DNA of 37,961 nucleotides from Anaerolineae bacterium (GTDB lineage Bacteria; Chloroflexota; Anaerolineae; JAADDB01), in contig WFWT01000068.1 of NCBI GenBank assembly GCA_015490995.1, forward strand, positions 1 to 37,961. The letters are read 5' to 3'. Below are positions 26,036-34,428 of this stretch, piece after piece (the stretch's first letter is position 1; every line of letters begins with the position of its first letter). The notes under the pieces are model-generated. The model was given only the letters and a program-made list of their open reading frames with translations, was not told the DNA's origin and searched no databases. A program made the translations under genes and the position numbers.

Positions 26036-27136
26036 ATGGAGCGTCTAGACATAACACAGCTGCCTGCGCACGTGCGCGAGTACATTGAAGCGCTTATTGC
26101 GGAAAATCAGCGGCTGAAGGAGGAAATTGCGCGTTTACGGGAACAGCTGGCCGAACGCCGCCAAGCACCACCATCGCGCTCTCCCGCCCGTGAACGGCCC
26201 AGCGCGCTGCCCAAACCCAAGTACCCTGAAACGGTGATGGTCATCACCTTGAGCCGTCACGGACGAGGCAAGCGCACTCCCATCAACGCCTATACCCCCC
26301 AGCACCGGGGCGGGGTAGGCGTGTTTGACATCAAACTGCCTGAAGACGATGCACCCGCGCATCTCCTGGTGGCCGACGTGCAAAGCACGTTGCTCTGCTT
26401 GACCGACCAAGGCCGTGCCTTTCGGGTGCCTGTGCGGGTGATCCCCCAAGGGGAGATTCGGGAGAACGGCGCGCTGCTGAAACCTCACCTGACACTGTTG
26501 CCTGACGAACAGGTTACCGCGGTTGCGGTCCTGGACGACGCAACTCCGTGGACGCACCTGTTCATTATTACCGCGCAGGGGTGGGTCAAACGGCTGCGCA
26601 GTAATTACGTAGGCCCACGTCTAAACCCTGGCACCGTGCTGGTCACACCGCAAAGAGAAGGGGGCAGGCCGGTCGTGGCCTTCACCGGTACCGAGACCGG
26701 TGACCTACTGCTGGTCACGCGGCGTGGCATGGGGATTCGCTTTCCCGTCACCAGCGCGCCCGGCCGCGGTGTTCGGGGCATTCTGGTACAGCCGGATGAT
26801 GAGGTGGTAGCCGCAACGCTGGTCCAGGAAGAAAGCACGGTGTTGATTCTATCGGCACAGGGGCAGGCTACTCGCCGACCGATGCGAACTTTTGCGGCCA
26901 ACCGCAGTCCTGGAGGCAAGGGCAAGATCGCTATGCGCTCGGAAGAGGTAGTGGCTGCGGCAGTGGCCGATGACACGGCCGAGGTCTTCTGTATCTCCCG
27001 GTTTGCCAAGATACTCCGGTTTCCGGCCGGCGAAGTATCCGTACATCAGACTCCCTCACGCGGGGTGGATGTCATGAACGTGCGCGGGGACACGATCACG
27101 GCCATGGCAGTAAGTCACCCTCCGCAGCTCGCGTGA
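26036..27136 (+). CDS. Stand-alone GyrA C-terminal beta-pinwheel-like protein with N-terminal coiled coil
   Basis: 366 aa. Residues about 12-46 form a charged heptad-like helix (IEALIAENQRLKEEIARLREQL), followed by a Pro/Arg linker. From about 62 on come repeated GyrA/ParC C-terminal blades (PF03989-like), for example VMVITLSRHGRGKRTPINAY, LFIITAQGWVKRL, LLLVTRRGMGIRFPV and VLILSAQGQATRR. It has no winged-helix/Tyr cleavage domain, so it cannot cut DNA; it may wrap DNA or modulate gyrase as a coiled-coil oligomer. The ATG at 26036 follows GGAG by 8 nt. A protease-like membrane protein gene follows 57 bp downstream. A GyrA-box motif (QRRGGKG-like) is replaced by SPGGKGKIAMR, seen once. Confidence 0.82.
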   Translation: MERLDITQLPAHVREYIEALIAENQRLKEEIARLREQLAERRQAPPSRSPARERPSALPKPKYPETVMVITLSRHGRGKRTPINAYTPQHRGGVGVFDIKLPEDDAPAHLLVADVQSTLLCLTDQGRAFRVPVRVIPQGEIRENGALLKPHLTLLPDEQVTAVAVLDDATPWTHLFIITAQGWVKRLRSNYVGPRLNPGTVLVTPQREGGRPVVAFTGTETGDLLLVTRRGMGIRFPVTSAPGRGVRGILVQPDDEVVAATLVQEESTVLILSAQGQATRRPMRTFAANRSPGGKGKIAMRSEEVVAAAVADDTAEVFCISRFAKILRFPAGEVSVHQTPSRGVDVMNVRGDTITAMAVSHPPQLA

Positions 27137-27193
27137 TAGCTCACCCGCTAACTCGGCCATGTCCCGACATCAATCCAGGGAGAGATACCGACG

Positions 27194-27994
27194 ATGAACC
27201 CGCTGTTCCTTCTGGTTGGGGAATGGATCGTTGTCCTGGTGGCGGTTGGCCTGCTGGCCTGGCAACTTCACAGGCGGTGGGATGCCGGATGGCACCTCTG
27301 GGTGTGGGGCGCGGTCGCCTTTGTCGGGGCTCAATTGGCCCGGTCCCCGCTGCTCTTGGGCATCTCTCTATTGCAACCGCCACCGGAGACCGCAACGCCC
27401 TTATGGGAAGTACTCAACGTGCTGATCTTGGGCCTCAGCGCGGGGCTCTTCGAGGAAACCGCCCGTTACGTGCTATTGCGCTGGGTTGCTCGCGATGCCC
27501 GGCGCTGGGCCGAAGGGCTTATGTTTGGAGCCGGTCATGGCGGGATGGAGGCCATCCTCATCGTTGGGTTGGCCGTGCTAAACGGTGTTCTGTTGCTCTC
27601 CTTTGGCGACGTTTTACTGGCCCGTGCTGCCGGCACATCCCCGGAGGCGGTGACCGCCCTTGAAGAGGCCATCGCCGAACTGCAGCGCCTGGACTGGGGT
27701 GACGTTCTGGTCACTCTGTGGGAACGAGCCATCGCAATTACGGCGCACATCGCCCTCACACTGATGGTCCTGCAAGCCGTTCGAGAAGGCACATGGCGCT
27801 GGTGGGCTGCCGCGGTCCTGGCCCACGCGGCGTTGAACATCGCGGTGATTCTCACTTTTCGGTGGGCGGGCGTCTTACCGGCGGAAGGGGTAGGGACCCT
27901 GTTTGCCCTGGCCGGGCTGGGCTTCATCCGTTATGCCCGGACGCTGGACCGTCCAACCGCTCCAACGGGGCCAGACTCGCCAGCAACCGTTTGA
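27194..27994 (+). CDS. YhfC-family intramembrane metalloprotease
   Basis: 266 aa with about seven hydrophobic helices. Putative catalytic motifs are E87-E88-x-x-R91 (GLFEETARY), H115 and E119 (GAGHGGMEA), H185 (AHIALT) and H211/N215 (AHAALN), the pattern of YhfC (PF10086), related to PrsW/CPBP intramembrane peptidases. The substrate is unknown. The ATG at 27194 has GGGAGAG about 10 nt upstream. The last 71 nt overlap the 3' end of pcrA on the opposite strand. Family peptidase activity is predicted from motifs only. Confidence 0.83.
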   Translation: MNPLFLLVGEWIVVLVAVGLLAWQLHRRWDAGWHLWVWGAVAFVGAQLARSPLLLGISLLQPPPETATPLWEVLNVLILGLSAGLFEETARYVLLRWVARDARRWAEGLMFGAGHGGMEAILIVGLAVLNGVLLLSFGDVLLARAAGTSPEAVTALEEAIAELQRLDWGDVLVTLWERAIAITAHIALTLMVLQAVREGTWRWWAAAVLAHAALNIAVILTFRWAGVLPAEGVGTLFALAGLGFIRYARTLDRPTAPTGPDSPATV

Positions 27995-30119
27995 GCCCCA
28001 CCTCCTCAAAAGCAACGGTCAACTCCTGGTCGTCCCCGGTATTGCGGGCTTCCACTACAATGCCTTCACCGAAACGGGTGTGACGTACCCGTTCCCCCAC
28101 ACGATAGCGCGGTCCCGTCGGCGCGGCCGCAACAGAGGATGTCCACCGCGTGGCGCGCTCCACAGGCCGCTGCTCACTACGGGAAAGGGACGTGGCGATG
28201 AGATGCTCGGGGATGTCCTGCAAGAATCGCGAAGGGGTATTGACATCATCAACGCCGTAGCGTGTACGACGAAACGTGTGCAGGAGATACAGGCGATCTC
28301 TCGCCCGGGTGATGCCCACGTAGAAGAGGCGGCGTTCCTCCTCCACGCCTTCCGGGGTTTCTAAGGAACGCGCGTGGGGTAACAACCCTTCCTCCAGGCC
28401 GGTGATGAACACCACCGAAAATTCCAGTCCCTTGGCCATGTGCAGGGTTAACAGCACCGGCGCGCCGCTCTCCTCAGGCAACTCATCCACATCGGAGATT
28501 AGGGCTACTTCTTCCAGGAACAGGGGCAACCCATCGGCTCCAAGCTCGTCGTACGACTCGGTGACGCCAAGCAATTCCTGGACGTTCTCCACGCGCGATC
28601 GGCCCTCATCTGTGCCGTCGTCGAGGTAAGCGAAGTACTCGACGTCGTCCAGGATGGTGCGAGCTAACGTGCTGAGGGGCATCTGCCGGCGCGCTTCGAG
28701 CCATCCCTCCCACAGGTCCAAAAAGGCAAGCAACGCCCGTTCCCCGACCGGCCCGACACCCGGGATAGCCTCACCTTCGGCCAGACGGTGCAATATGCGG
28801 TACGGACTTTCGCCCTGCCGTGCTGCGTAGTCGAACAGGGCGCTCACTGTTCGCTTGCCAATCCGTCGTGGAGGCACGTTGATAATGCGTTCCAGGGAAA
28901 TGGCATCATCCGGGTTGTGAACAATGCGCAAGTACGCGAGCACGTCCTTGATCTCCCGACGTTCATAGAAGCGGGTAGCGCCCACCAGGCGGTAGGGCAG
29001 GTTGCGAACCACAAACGCTTCCTCCAGCGCGCGCGACTGCGCGTTGGTCCGGTACATGACCGCGATGTCCCCAGGCCGTACTTCGTCCTCGGCCAACAAA
29101 CGAGCAATCTCATCCACCACAAACTGCGCCTCTTCCACCTCGTTGTAAGCTTCAAAGACCACAATCTGCGGCCCGGCAGGACGCCGCGTTCGCAGGACCT
29201 TTGGCGTGCGATGTTGATTCTGGCGGATGACCGCGTTGGCCGCTTCTACGATGGTGGCCGTGGAACGGTAGTTCTCTTCCAGGAGAATCACCTGCGCGTG
29301 AGGAAAATCTTCCTGAAACCGTCGGACGTTTCGGTAATCCGCGCCACGCCATCCATAGATGGACTGATCTTCGTCACCGACTACAAACACGCTCTCCTCC
29401 GGCCCAACAAGAAGACGCATCAACGTGTACTGGGCCATGTTGGTATCTTGAAATTCATCGATCAGGAGGTGAGGCCACCGTCGTTGGTAGGCTGTCCGCA
29501 CGGCCGGCACCTCGCGCAGCAGCTGGACGGTCAACATGAGCAGATCGTCAAAGTCTACTCCTTGGTTGGCCCGTAGAGTCTGCTGATATGCCTCATAAAT
29601 GCGCTGGTAGACCTCATCCCGGTACGACTGCACGGGGAACTGCTCAGGTGATAGCAGCTCGTTCTTGGCCCGCGAGATAGCGGCCTGAGCACTGGCCGGA
29701 GGATACAGCTTGTCGTCCAGGTTGAGCTGCCGGATCACGTTGCGCAAGATGGTGCGCTGATCTGCGCTGTCGTAGATGACAAAGCCCCGCTGTAACCCCA
29801 CATGCTCGCCGTCTTGGCGCAGGATTCGGGCACAGATACTGTGAAAGGTCCCAATGGTCGCGCCCCGCAGGGAGCCTCCCAGGAGCTGCTCAGTGCGCTC
29901 TGCCATTTCACGGGCCGCCTTGTTGGTGAACGTCACGGCCAAGATACGATAAGGTGGAATACCCAGGTTGCGAATCAGGTAAGCGATACGGTGCGTAAGC
30001 ACGCGCGTTTTACCGGAACCTGGCCCGGCTAACACCAGAACCGGCCCGGGCGGAGCCGTCACCGCAGCGCGTTGTTGTTCGTTCAACCCTGCCAACAGGG
30101 GATCCTCCGGTGGTATCAT
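27924..30119 (-). CDS. pcrA: ATP-dependent DNA helicase PcrA/UvrD
   Basis: SF1A 3'-5' helicase for nucleotide excision repair and clearing of recombination or transcription obstacles. 731 aa. Motif I is AGPGSGKT (31-38), motif Ia VTFTNKAAREM, motif II LLIDEFQDTN, motif III VGDEDQSIYGWRGAD, motif IV LEENYRST, motif V VLLTLHMAKGLEF and motif VI VGITRARDRLYL. The C-terminal Tudor-like segment (VRHTRFGEGIVV, then VGLKRLLASLAPLERL) binds RNA polymerase in related proteins. The ATG at 30119 follows GGAGGA at long spacing. A TATAAT lies about 65 bp upstream. The 3' end overlaps the YhfC-like gene. Confidence 0.96.
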   Translation of the reverse strand: MIPPEDPLLAGLNEQQRAAVTAPPGPVLVLAGPGSGKTRVLTHRIAYLIRNLGIPPYRILAVTFTNKAAREMAERTEQLLGGSLRGATIGTFHSICARILRQDGEHVGLQRGFVIYDSADQRTILRNVIRQLNLDDKLYPPASAQAAISRAKNELLSPEQFPVQSYRDEVYQRIYEAYQQTLRANQGVDFDDLLMLTVQLLREVPAVRTAYQRRWPHLLIDEFQDTNMAQYTLMRLLVGPEESVFVVGDEDQSIYGWRGADYRNVRRFQEDFPHAQVILLEENYRSTATIVEAANAVIRQNQHRTPKVLRTRRPAGPQIVVFEAYNEVEEAQFVVDEIARLLAEDEVRPGDIAVMYRTNAQSRALEEAFVVRNLPYRLVGATRFYERREIKDVLAYLRIVHNPDDAISLERIINVPPRRIGKRTVSALFDYAARQGESPYRILHRLAEGEAIPGVGPVGERALLAFLDLWEGWLEARRQMPLSTLARTILDDVEYFAYLDDGTDEGRSRVENVQELLGVTESYDELGADGLPLFLEEVALISDVDELPEESGAPVLLTLHMAKGLEFSVVFITGLEEGLLPHARSLETPEGVEEERRLFYVGITRARDRLYLLHTFRRTRYGVDDVNTPSRFLQDIPEHLIATSLSRSEQRPVERATRWTSSVAAAPTGPRYRVGERVRHTRFGEGIVVEARNTGDDQELTVAFEEVGLKRLLASLAPLERLDGPASGHNG

Positions 30120-30182
30120 CGAACGTACATCCTCCGCAGCGTCCGGTGCACAGATTCGCCTGCAGGACCAGGACCGTTCTCC

Positions 30183-30188
30183 ATTATA
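30183..30188 (-). promoter_or_regulatory. -10 element for pcrA
   Basis: TATAAT on the minus strand; the -35 at 17 bp (TTCGGG) is weak. The leader would be about 57 nt. Confidence 0.45.
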
Positions 30189-30272
30189 CCCGGAGATGGG
30201 TGCGTCCCGAACGCGCCGCCCTCGTTACAGGGGCACCGCGCGTTGCGCCATACCGAGGGGGATACACGCGGC

Positions 30273-30300
30273 GGGGGAGCACCCCCTGAGGTGCTCCCCC
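30273..30300. terminator. Strong hairpin after the alternative complex III operon
   Basis: A perfect 11-bp stem GGGGGAGCACC/GGTGCTCCCCC with a 6-nt loop lies 68 bp past the operon's last stop. There is no U-run. The rest of 30120-30367 holds the pcrA promoter and no gene. Confidence 0.65.
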
Positions 30301-30367
30301 GTCTGTATCTTCCGGTGATTGGACTAACGGCCGGCGCCGTGCCCAGAAGACCTGAGCGACATCCGAA

Positions 30368-31117
30368 TTAAGGTTGTCGGGTGGAATCGTAACCCAGCGT
30401 GCGGATGTACATGATCACTGCCCAGCGCTCATCCTCGCTTAACTGATTGCCCCAGGCGGGCATGGCTCCCCGGCCGTTGGTCACCACCTCAAACTGCTGA
30501 GCCATGGTGGTAGTGGCCAAGTACGCCGGGTCGGTGAAATCGGGCGTGCCCTGAACCACGCCCTTGCCATCCGCGCCGTGACACGCCGCACAGCTCTGGG
30601 CGAAGATCTGCTGGCCGGTAGCCAGAGTCTCCTCGTCCACCGCAAAGTCAAACGCGTAGAAGAGCACGTTCCACCGCTGTTGTTCGTCCAAGGTGCCCTT
30701 CCAGGCCGGCATCGCCCCACGACCGTCGGTGATGACCTGGAAGGACTCGGCCGGCGTGCGTTCTCGCCAGAAGGCAGGATCCGCGAAATTCGGCGTGCCC
30801 TGAACCACGCCCTTGCCATCCGCGCCGTGACACGCCGCACAGTTCTGGGCGAAGATCTGCTGACCCTCGGCAGCGACGGGCCGTGCGGGGGGCACCGGTA
30901 AGGTGGCTTGCTCGCCGCCACCCGGCGCTGTGGCCACCTGCTCTTCACCGGCAGCCGCGGCCAATTCGGGCACTAGAGTGGGCGTTGGCCCCACCTCGCG
31001 GGCGATTGGCGTGGGCGCGGGCAGACGTCTGATGGGGCGTGGATCCCCGCACGCGCTGATAAGCACCATCATCAACAGCAACACCAGCAAGACAACCGCT
31101 CTATACCGCCACGCCAT
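30368..31117 (-). CDS. Diheme cytochrome c lipoprotein, last gene of the ACIII operon
   Basis: 249 aa. The signal peptide ends in a lipobox (LISAC, Cys23), so it is membrane-anchored. A Pro/Ala linker leads to two tandem cytochrome c domains, each with CAACH and a distal GRGAMPAW methionine region. The two domains share GQQIFAQ(N/S)CAACHGADGK and are nearly identical at DNA level over 71 bp. It probably accepts electrons from the complex and passes them to a terminal oxidase. The ATG at 31117 follows GGAGGG. It is separated by 15 bp from the monoheme cytochrome gene. Confidence 0.93.
   Translation of the reverse strand: MAWRYRAVVLLVLLLMMVLISACGDPRPIRRLPAPTPIAREVGPTPTLVPELAAAAGEEQVATAPGGGEQATLPVPPARPVAAEGQQIFAQNCAACHGADGKGVVQGTPNFADPAFWRERTPAESFQVITDGRGAMPAWKGTLDEQQRWNVLFYAFDFAVDEETLATGQQIFAQSCAACHGADGKGVVQGTPDFTDPAYLATTTMAQQFEVVTNGRGAMPAWGNQLSEDERWAVIMYIRTLGYDSTRQP
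30543..30862 (-). repeat. 71-bp direct repeat, two copies, 249 bp apart
   Basis: Copies at 30543-30613 and 30792-30862 differ at one position (30594 c, 30843 t). They encode the heme-binding part of each cytochrome domain. Flanking sequence is much more diverged, suggesting gene conversion. Confidence 0.93.
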
Positions 31118-31132
31118 TGCCGTTGCCCTCCT

Positions 31133-31642
31133 TTACTGCTGCGCCAAGGAGCGCAGGTAGTTGACCACATCCCAGCGTTCGTTTTCCGTCAGATTCTCAA
31201 CCATGCGTGGCATCCGGCCAAATCCCTCCGTCATGCGCAAGAACAGGGTCGCGTCATCCCGCTGCCGCAACAACTCAGTTGTCAGGAGAGGGGGTGGTGG
31301 ATCGAAATACGTGCCCACCGGCCCTACCGTGCTGGCCGCAGCGCCCGGTTCGCCATGACACAACGCGCAATTAATGGCGTAATACTCCTTCCCCCGGGCG
31401 ATAGACGCGGGATCGCCGGGATACGGGTTCTGCGGAGGCCGGCCGCCCGGCACATACGCCACCCCGTCGAAAGGAATGGCCTCCTCCACAAAGGGGATCA
31501 CCGGCCCTTCCTGGTTGCGCACGGAGATCTGGTCTTCCATAAACGAGTTGAACTCTATGTTGATCACCTCGTACGTCAACAACAACACCGACAGCAGGGG
31601 CACAGCTAGAACCACCAGCGTAATAATTATGCGCTTGGTCAT
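31133..31642 (-). CDS. actE: Monoheme cytochrome c subunit of alternative complex III (ActE-like)
   Basis: 169 aa. One N-terminal membrane helix (about 5-26), then a cytochrome c domain with CALCH and a distal FGRMPRM methionine candidate. It transfers electrons outward from the complex. The ATG at 31642 overlaps the preceding stop (ATGA) and has GGAGG just upstream; an in-frame GTG at 31654 is less likely. The subunit name follows position and domain content, so it is approximate. Confidence 0.9.
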   Translation of the reverse strand: MTKRIIITLVVLAVPLLSVLLLTYEVINIEFNSFMEDQISVRNQEGPVIPFVEEAIPFDGVAYVPGGRPPQNPYPGDPASIARGKEYYAINCALCHGEPGAAASTVGPVGTYFDPPPPLLTTELLRQRDDATLFLRMTEGFGRMPRMVENLTENERWDVVNYLRSLAQQ

Positions 31643-32166
31643 AGCGGCCTCCACTCCCCATCCTTAATGTCTGCGCCCCATTGGCGAAGAATGTCCTCCA
31701 CCTGAGCGCGCTGGTCCTCCGAGACGGAGACGACAATGCCGATCCGGCCATCGGAGATGCTGGGATCATACAGCTTTCGCCGGAAGGGCAACAGGCCGGA
31801 CTGCCAGAACGTGCCCGCGAAGAAGGTGCTCAGGATAATCCCGAGCATGGTCAGCTCGTACATGATGATGAGCTTAGGGGGCAGGGTAAAGTAGCCTTGA
31901 CCGCCCACCCGGATACTGTACAAGGCCACCGTGCCAAAGGTAAAAAGGATGGCCGTGATAAACCCGATGATCGCGCCCACCGGGGTGATAATGCTCATCC
32001 GTTCTGGCACCTCAGGACGCCCCAGCACCTCGTGCTCCAAGGGAATCCCCGACATGATCTCGATACGGTCATCGGGGACCCCCGCTTTCCGGAGGGCCTC
32101 TACCGCGCCTGCGGCCTGATCGATCTCGTCCAAAAGGGCAAAGACCGTTGCCTTTCCGGTGGCCAT
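31639..32166 (-). CDS. actD: DUF3341 membrane subunit of alternative complex III (ActD-like)
   Basis: 175 aa with an N-terminal ferredoxin-like alpha/beta fold (TVFALLDEIDQAAGAVEALRKAGV) typical of DUF3341, two membrane helices (about 58-82 and 100-122), and a C-terminal soluble stretch. ActD has no cofactor and helps hold the complex at the cytoplasmic face. The ATG at 32166 follows GAGG. It lies 35 bp after the NrfD-like gene and overlaps the cytochrome gene by 4 nt. Confidence 0.92.
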   Translation of the reverse strand: MATGKATVFALLDEIDQAAGAVEALRKAGVPDDRIEIMSGIPLEHEVLGRPEVPERMSIITPVGAIIGFITAILFTFGTVALYSIRVGGQGYFTLPPKLIIMYELTMLGIILSTFFAGTFWQSGLLPFRRKLYDPSISDGRIGIVVSVSEDQRAQVEDILRQWGADIKDGEWRPL

Positions 32167-32201
32167 AGGATATGCCTCCTCGTTTTCTGCACTTCCCTCG
32201 C

Positions 32202-33653
32202 TTAATCCACGTTCGTCCTGGCCGTCACCACAGCGCGACCAAACCGCACTATGCGATGCGTCAGTTGCCCTTCATGCACCTCCCATACAGGCACGTACGG
32301 GAGAATGCGGGTGAAGAGCATGTATAGGAAGAAGAACATGGCAAAGGAACCCACCACGATGCTCATCTCCACGATGGAGGGGTTGTACTCACCCCAGTCG
32401 AAGGGCATCCGATTCCGCTGGAGGAAACCGGTCACGATGATGACGCGCTCCAAGTACATGCCGATGTTCACACCCAGCGTGATCAGGAACAAAGCTGTGG
32501 GAGAACGCCGGATCCGTTTGTTCCACAGCGTAGCCCACGGCACCAGGATGTTGAAGAAGAGCATCCCATACCACAAGGGAGCAGCAGGCCCACGGGCTTG
32601 TAAGGTGAGGATCTCATGCCCCACACGCTCACCACCGTACCATTCCACCAAGAAATCGTTGAAGAAGAAGTACGTCCACGCGAAGGAGAAGATCAACACC
32701 AGCAATGCCAAGGATTCCAAATGTTCGGTGCGAATGAAATAGTGAAGCTTCAAAGAACGGCGGGCAATGATTAACATGGTGATCACCGCGGACACGCCGG
32801 AGAAGATCGCCCCGACCACAAAGTAAGGTCCGAAGATACTGCTCCGCCACCCGACCTTCATGGTCATGGCGAAGTCCCATGACACAATGGTGTGCACCGA
32901 GAACATGACCGGGATGATGACGAAGGCAAAGATCTTCATAGCGGTCATTAAATGACGCCATTCCTCCTCTGTACCCCGCCAGCCCAAGGCCAACACCCGA
33001 TACAGCTTCTGTCGCCACCCGGTCATGTGGTCACGTCCCATGGCAAAGTCGGGTATCAGGGGCAAGTACAGGTACAGGGTACTGCCGGTCAGGTAGGTGA
33101 AGATGGCCGTCATGTCCCACATGAGCGGCGAGTGGAAGTTCGGCCACAGCTCTCGCTGGTTGGGGATAGGCAGCATCCAGTAGAACCGCCAGGTCCGCCC
33201 CAGATGAATAAGGGGAAAGAGACCGGCCACCATGAGGGAGAAGGTGGTCATCATCTCTGCGCCGCGCGTGATAGGACGGCTATACTCCGCCTTGAACACC
33301 CGCAGGATGGCGGAGACAAAGGTGCCCGAGTGGCTGATACCGATCCAGAAGACGAAGTTCGCGATGTACATTCCCCAGAAGACGGGCCGACGGATGCCGG
33401 CAACCCCCATGCCCCAGCGCATCTGGTATCCCCAAGCGAAGAAAAGGCCTACCAGGGTGATAAGCCCCAGCACCACGAGCAGCGCGATGTACCCCGGGGT
33501 GATGCGCTGCACCGCTTCCAGGACCATGCGATTCATCTCGCTGCGGGGGCGCGGGTCCACAAGGAGCACCTCTTCCCGCAGCTTCTGCTCCTCGTGTGCC
33601 AGCGCCGCCTCCTGACCCTCCTGCCAGTCCCGGCGAGTGCTCTCAGACGCCAT
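32202..33653 (-). CDS. actC: NrfD-like quinol-binding membrane subunit of alternative complex III (ActC-like)
   Basis: 483 aa with about ten transmembrane helices, the NrfD/PsrC fold. It is the probable menaquinol oxidation site. Conserved-looking features are WGMYIANFVFWIGISHSGTF early on, WDMTAIFTYL and a late GMYLERVIIV. The ATG at 33653 overlaps the iron-sulfur gene's end by 11 nt and follows GGAGGGG. Only one NrfD-like gene is present; most described complexes have two (ActC and ActF). Confidence 0.94.
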   Translation of the reverse strand: MASESTRRDWQEGQEAALAHEEQKLREEVLLVDPRPRSEMNRMVLEAVQRITPGYIALLVVLGLITLVGLFFAWGYQMRWGMGVAGIRRPVFWGMYIANFVFWIGISHSGTFVSAILRVFKAEYSRPITRGAEMMTTFSLMVAGLFPLIHLGRTWRFYWMLPIPNQRELWPNFHSPLMWDMTAIFTYLTGSTLYLYLPLIPDFAMGRDHMTGWRQKLYRVLALGWRGTEEEWRHLMTAMKIFAFVIIPVMFSVHTIVSWDFAMTMKVGWRSSIFGPYFVVGAIFSGVSAVITMLIIARRSLKLHYFIRTEHLESLALLVLIFSFAWTYFFFNDFLVEWYGGERVGHEILTLQARGPAAPLWYGMLFFNILVPWATLWNKRIRRSPTALFLITLGVNIGMYLERVIIVTGFLQRNRMPFDWGEYNPSIVEMSIVVGSFAMFFFLYMLFTRILPYVPVWEVHEGQLTHRIVRFGRAVVTARTNVD

Positions 33654-34368
33654 AGATATCCCCTCCCTTGAGGTAGATCACAGCGGGTTCGGTGCCCAGA
33701 TCCTCCAACAGCTTGAAGCCCCGCCGACTGCGCGCCACCTCGGCGACTTTGCTGTTCGGGTCCAGCAGGTCGCCGAAAATAATCGCGTCCGTGGGACACG
33801 CCTGGGCACACGCGGGCTGCACCTCCCCATCCGCGATGGGGCGTTCTTCCATCTTCGCCTTTTCTTCCACCTGACGGATGCGCTGGATGCAGAAGGTGCA
33901 CTTTTCCATAATGCCCCGCGAGCGCACCGTCACGTCTGGGTTCAGCTGTTCGTGAAGCGGCTCGGGAAAGTCAGGCGCAAACCAGTTAAACACGCGCGCG
34001 ATGTAGGGGCAGTTGTTCGCGCAGAAGCGGGTACCAATACACCGGTTGTACACTTGTATGTTCAGGTGTTCGACTTCACTGTGATACGTGGCAAACACCG
34101 GGCACACCGGTTCACATGGGGCTTTCCCACACTGCTGGCACAGAACCGGGATAAACCGAGCGCGCACGTCGGGGTATTCACCCTCCCAATACCGCTCAAT
34201 GCGGATCCAGCCCATGTGCCGGCCCATGCTGACCTCTTCTTCGCCCACCACAGGCACGTTGTTTTCCGCGTAACAGGCCGTCACACAGGCTGCACAGCCG
34301 GTACACTTGTCCAAGTCTATGACCATCGTCCACTGGTGTTGCTCGCCCTCGCCCTTTGGCTTGGTCAT
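33643..34368 (-). CDS. Iron-sulfur subunit of alternative complex III (ActB2-like)
   Basis: 241 aa ferredoxin-like protein with cysteine groups for about four [4Fe-4S]/[3Fe-4S] clusters: CTGCAACVTAC, CQQCGKAPCEPVC, CIGTRFCANNC, CTFCIQR and CAQAC. It matches the C-terminal half of fused ActB and the PsrB/NrfC electron-transfer subunits. I chose the ATG at 34368 (GGAGGT about 9 nt upstream) over an upstream GTG that sits too close to the site. It overlaps the NrfD gene. Confidence 0.92.
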   Translation of the reverse strand: MTKPKGEGEQHQWTMVIDLDKCTGCAACVTACYAENNVPVVGEEEVSMGRHMGWIRIERYWEGEYPDVRARFIPVLCQQCGKAPCEPVCPVFATYHSEVEHLNIQVYNRCIGTRFCANNCPYIARVFNWFAPDFPEPLHEQLNPDVTVRSRGIMEKCTFCIQRIRQVEEKAKMEERPIADGEVQPACAQACPTDAIIFGDLLDPNSKVAEVARSRRGFKLLEDLGTEPAVIYLKGGDIYGV

Positions 34369-34428
34369 CAGCACCTACCTCCTGTCCCTGAGATCACCTT
34401 TCTGCCCGATGGGCAGCCGTTCCCAGAC

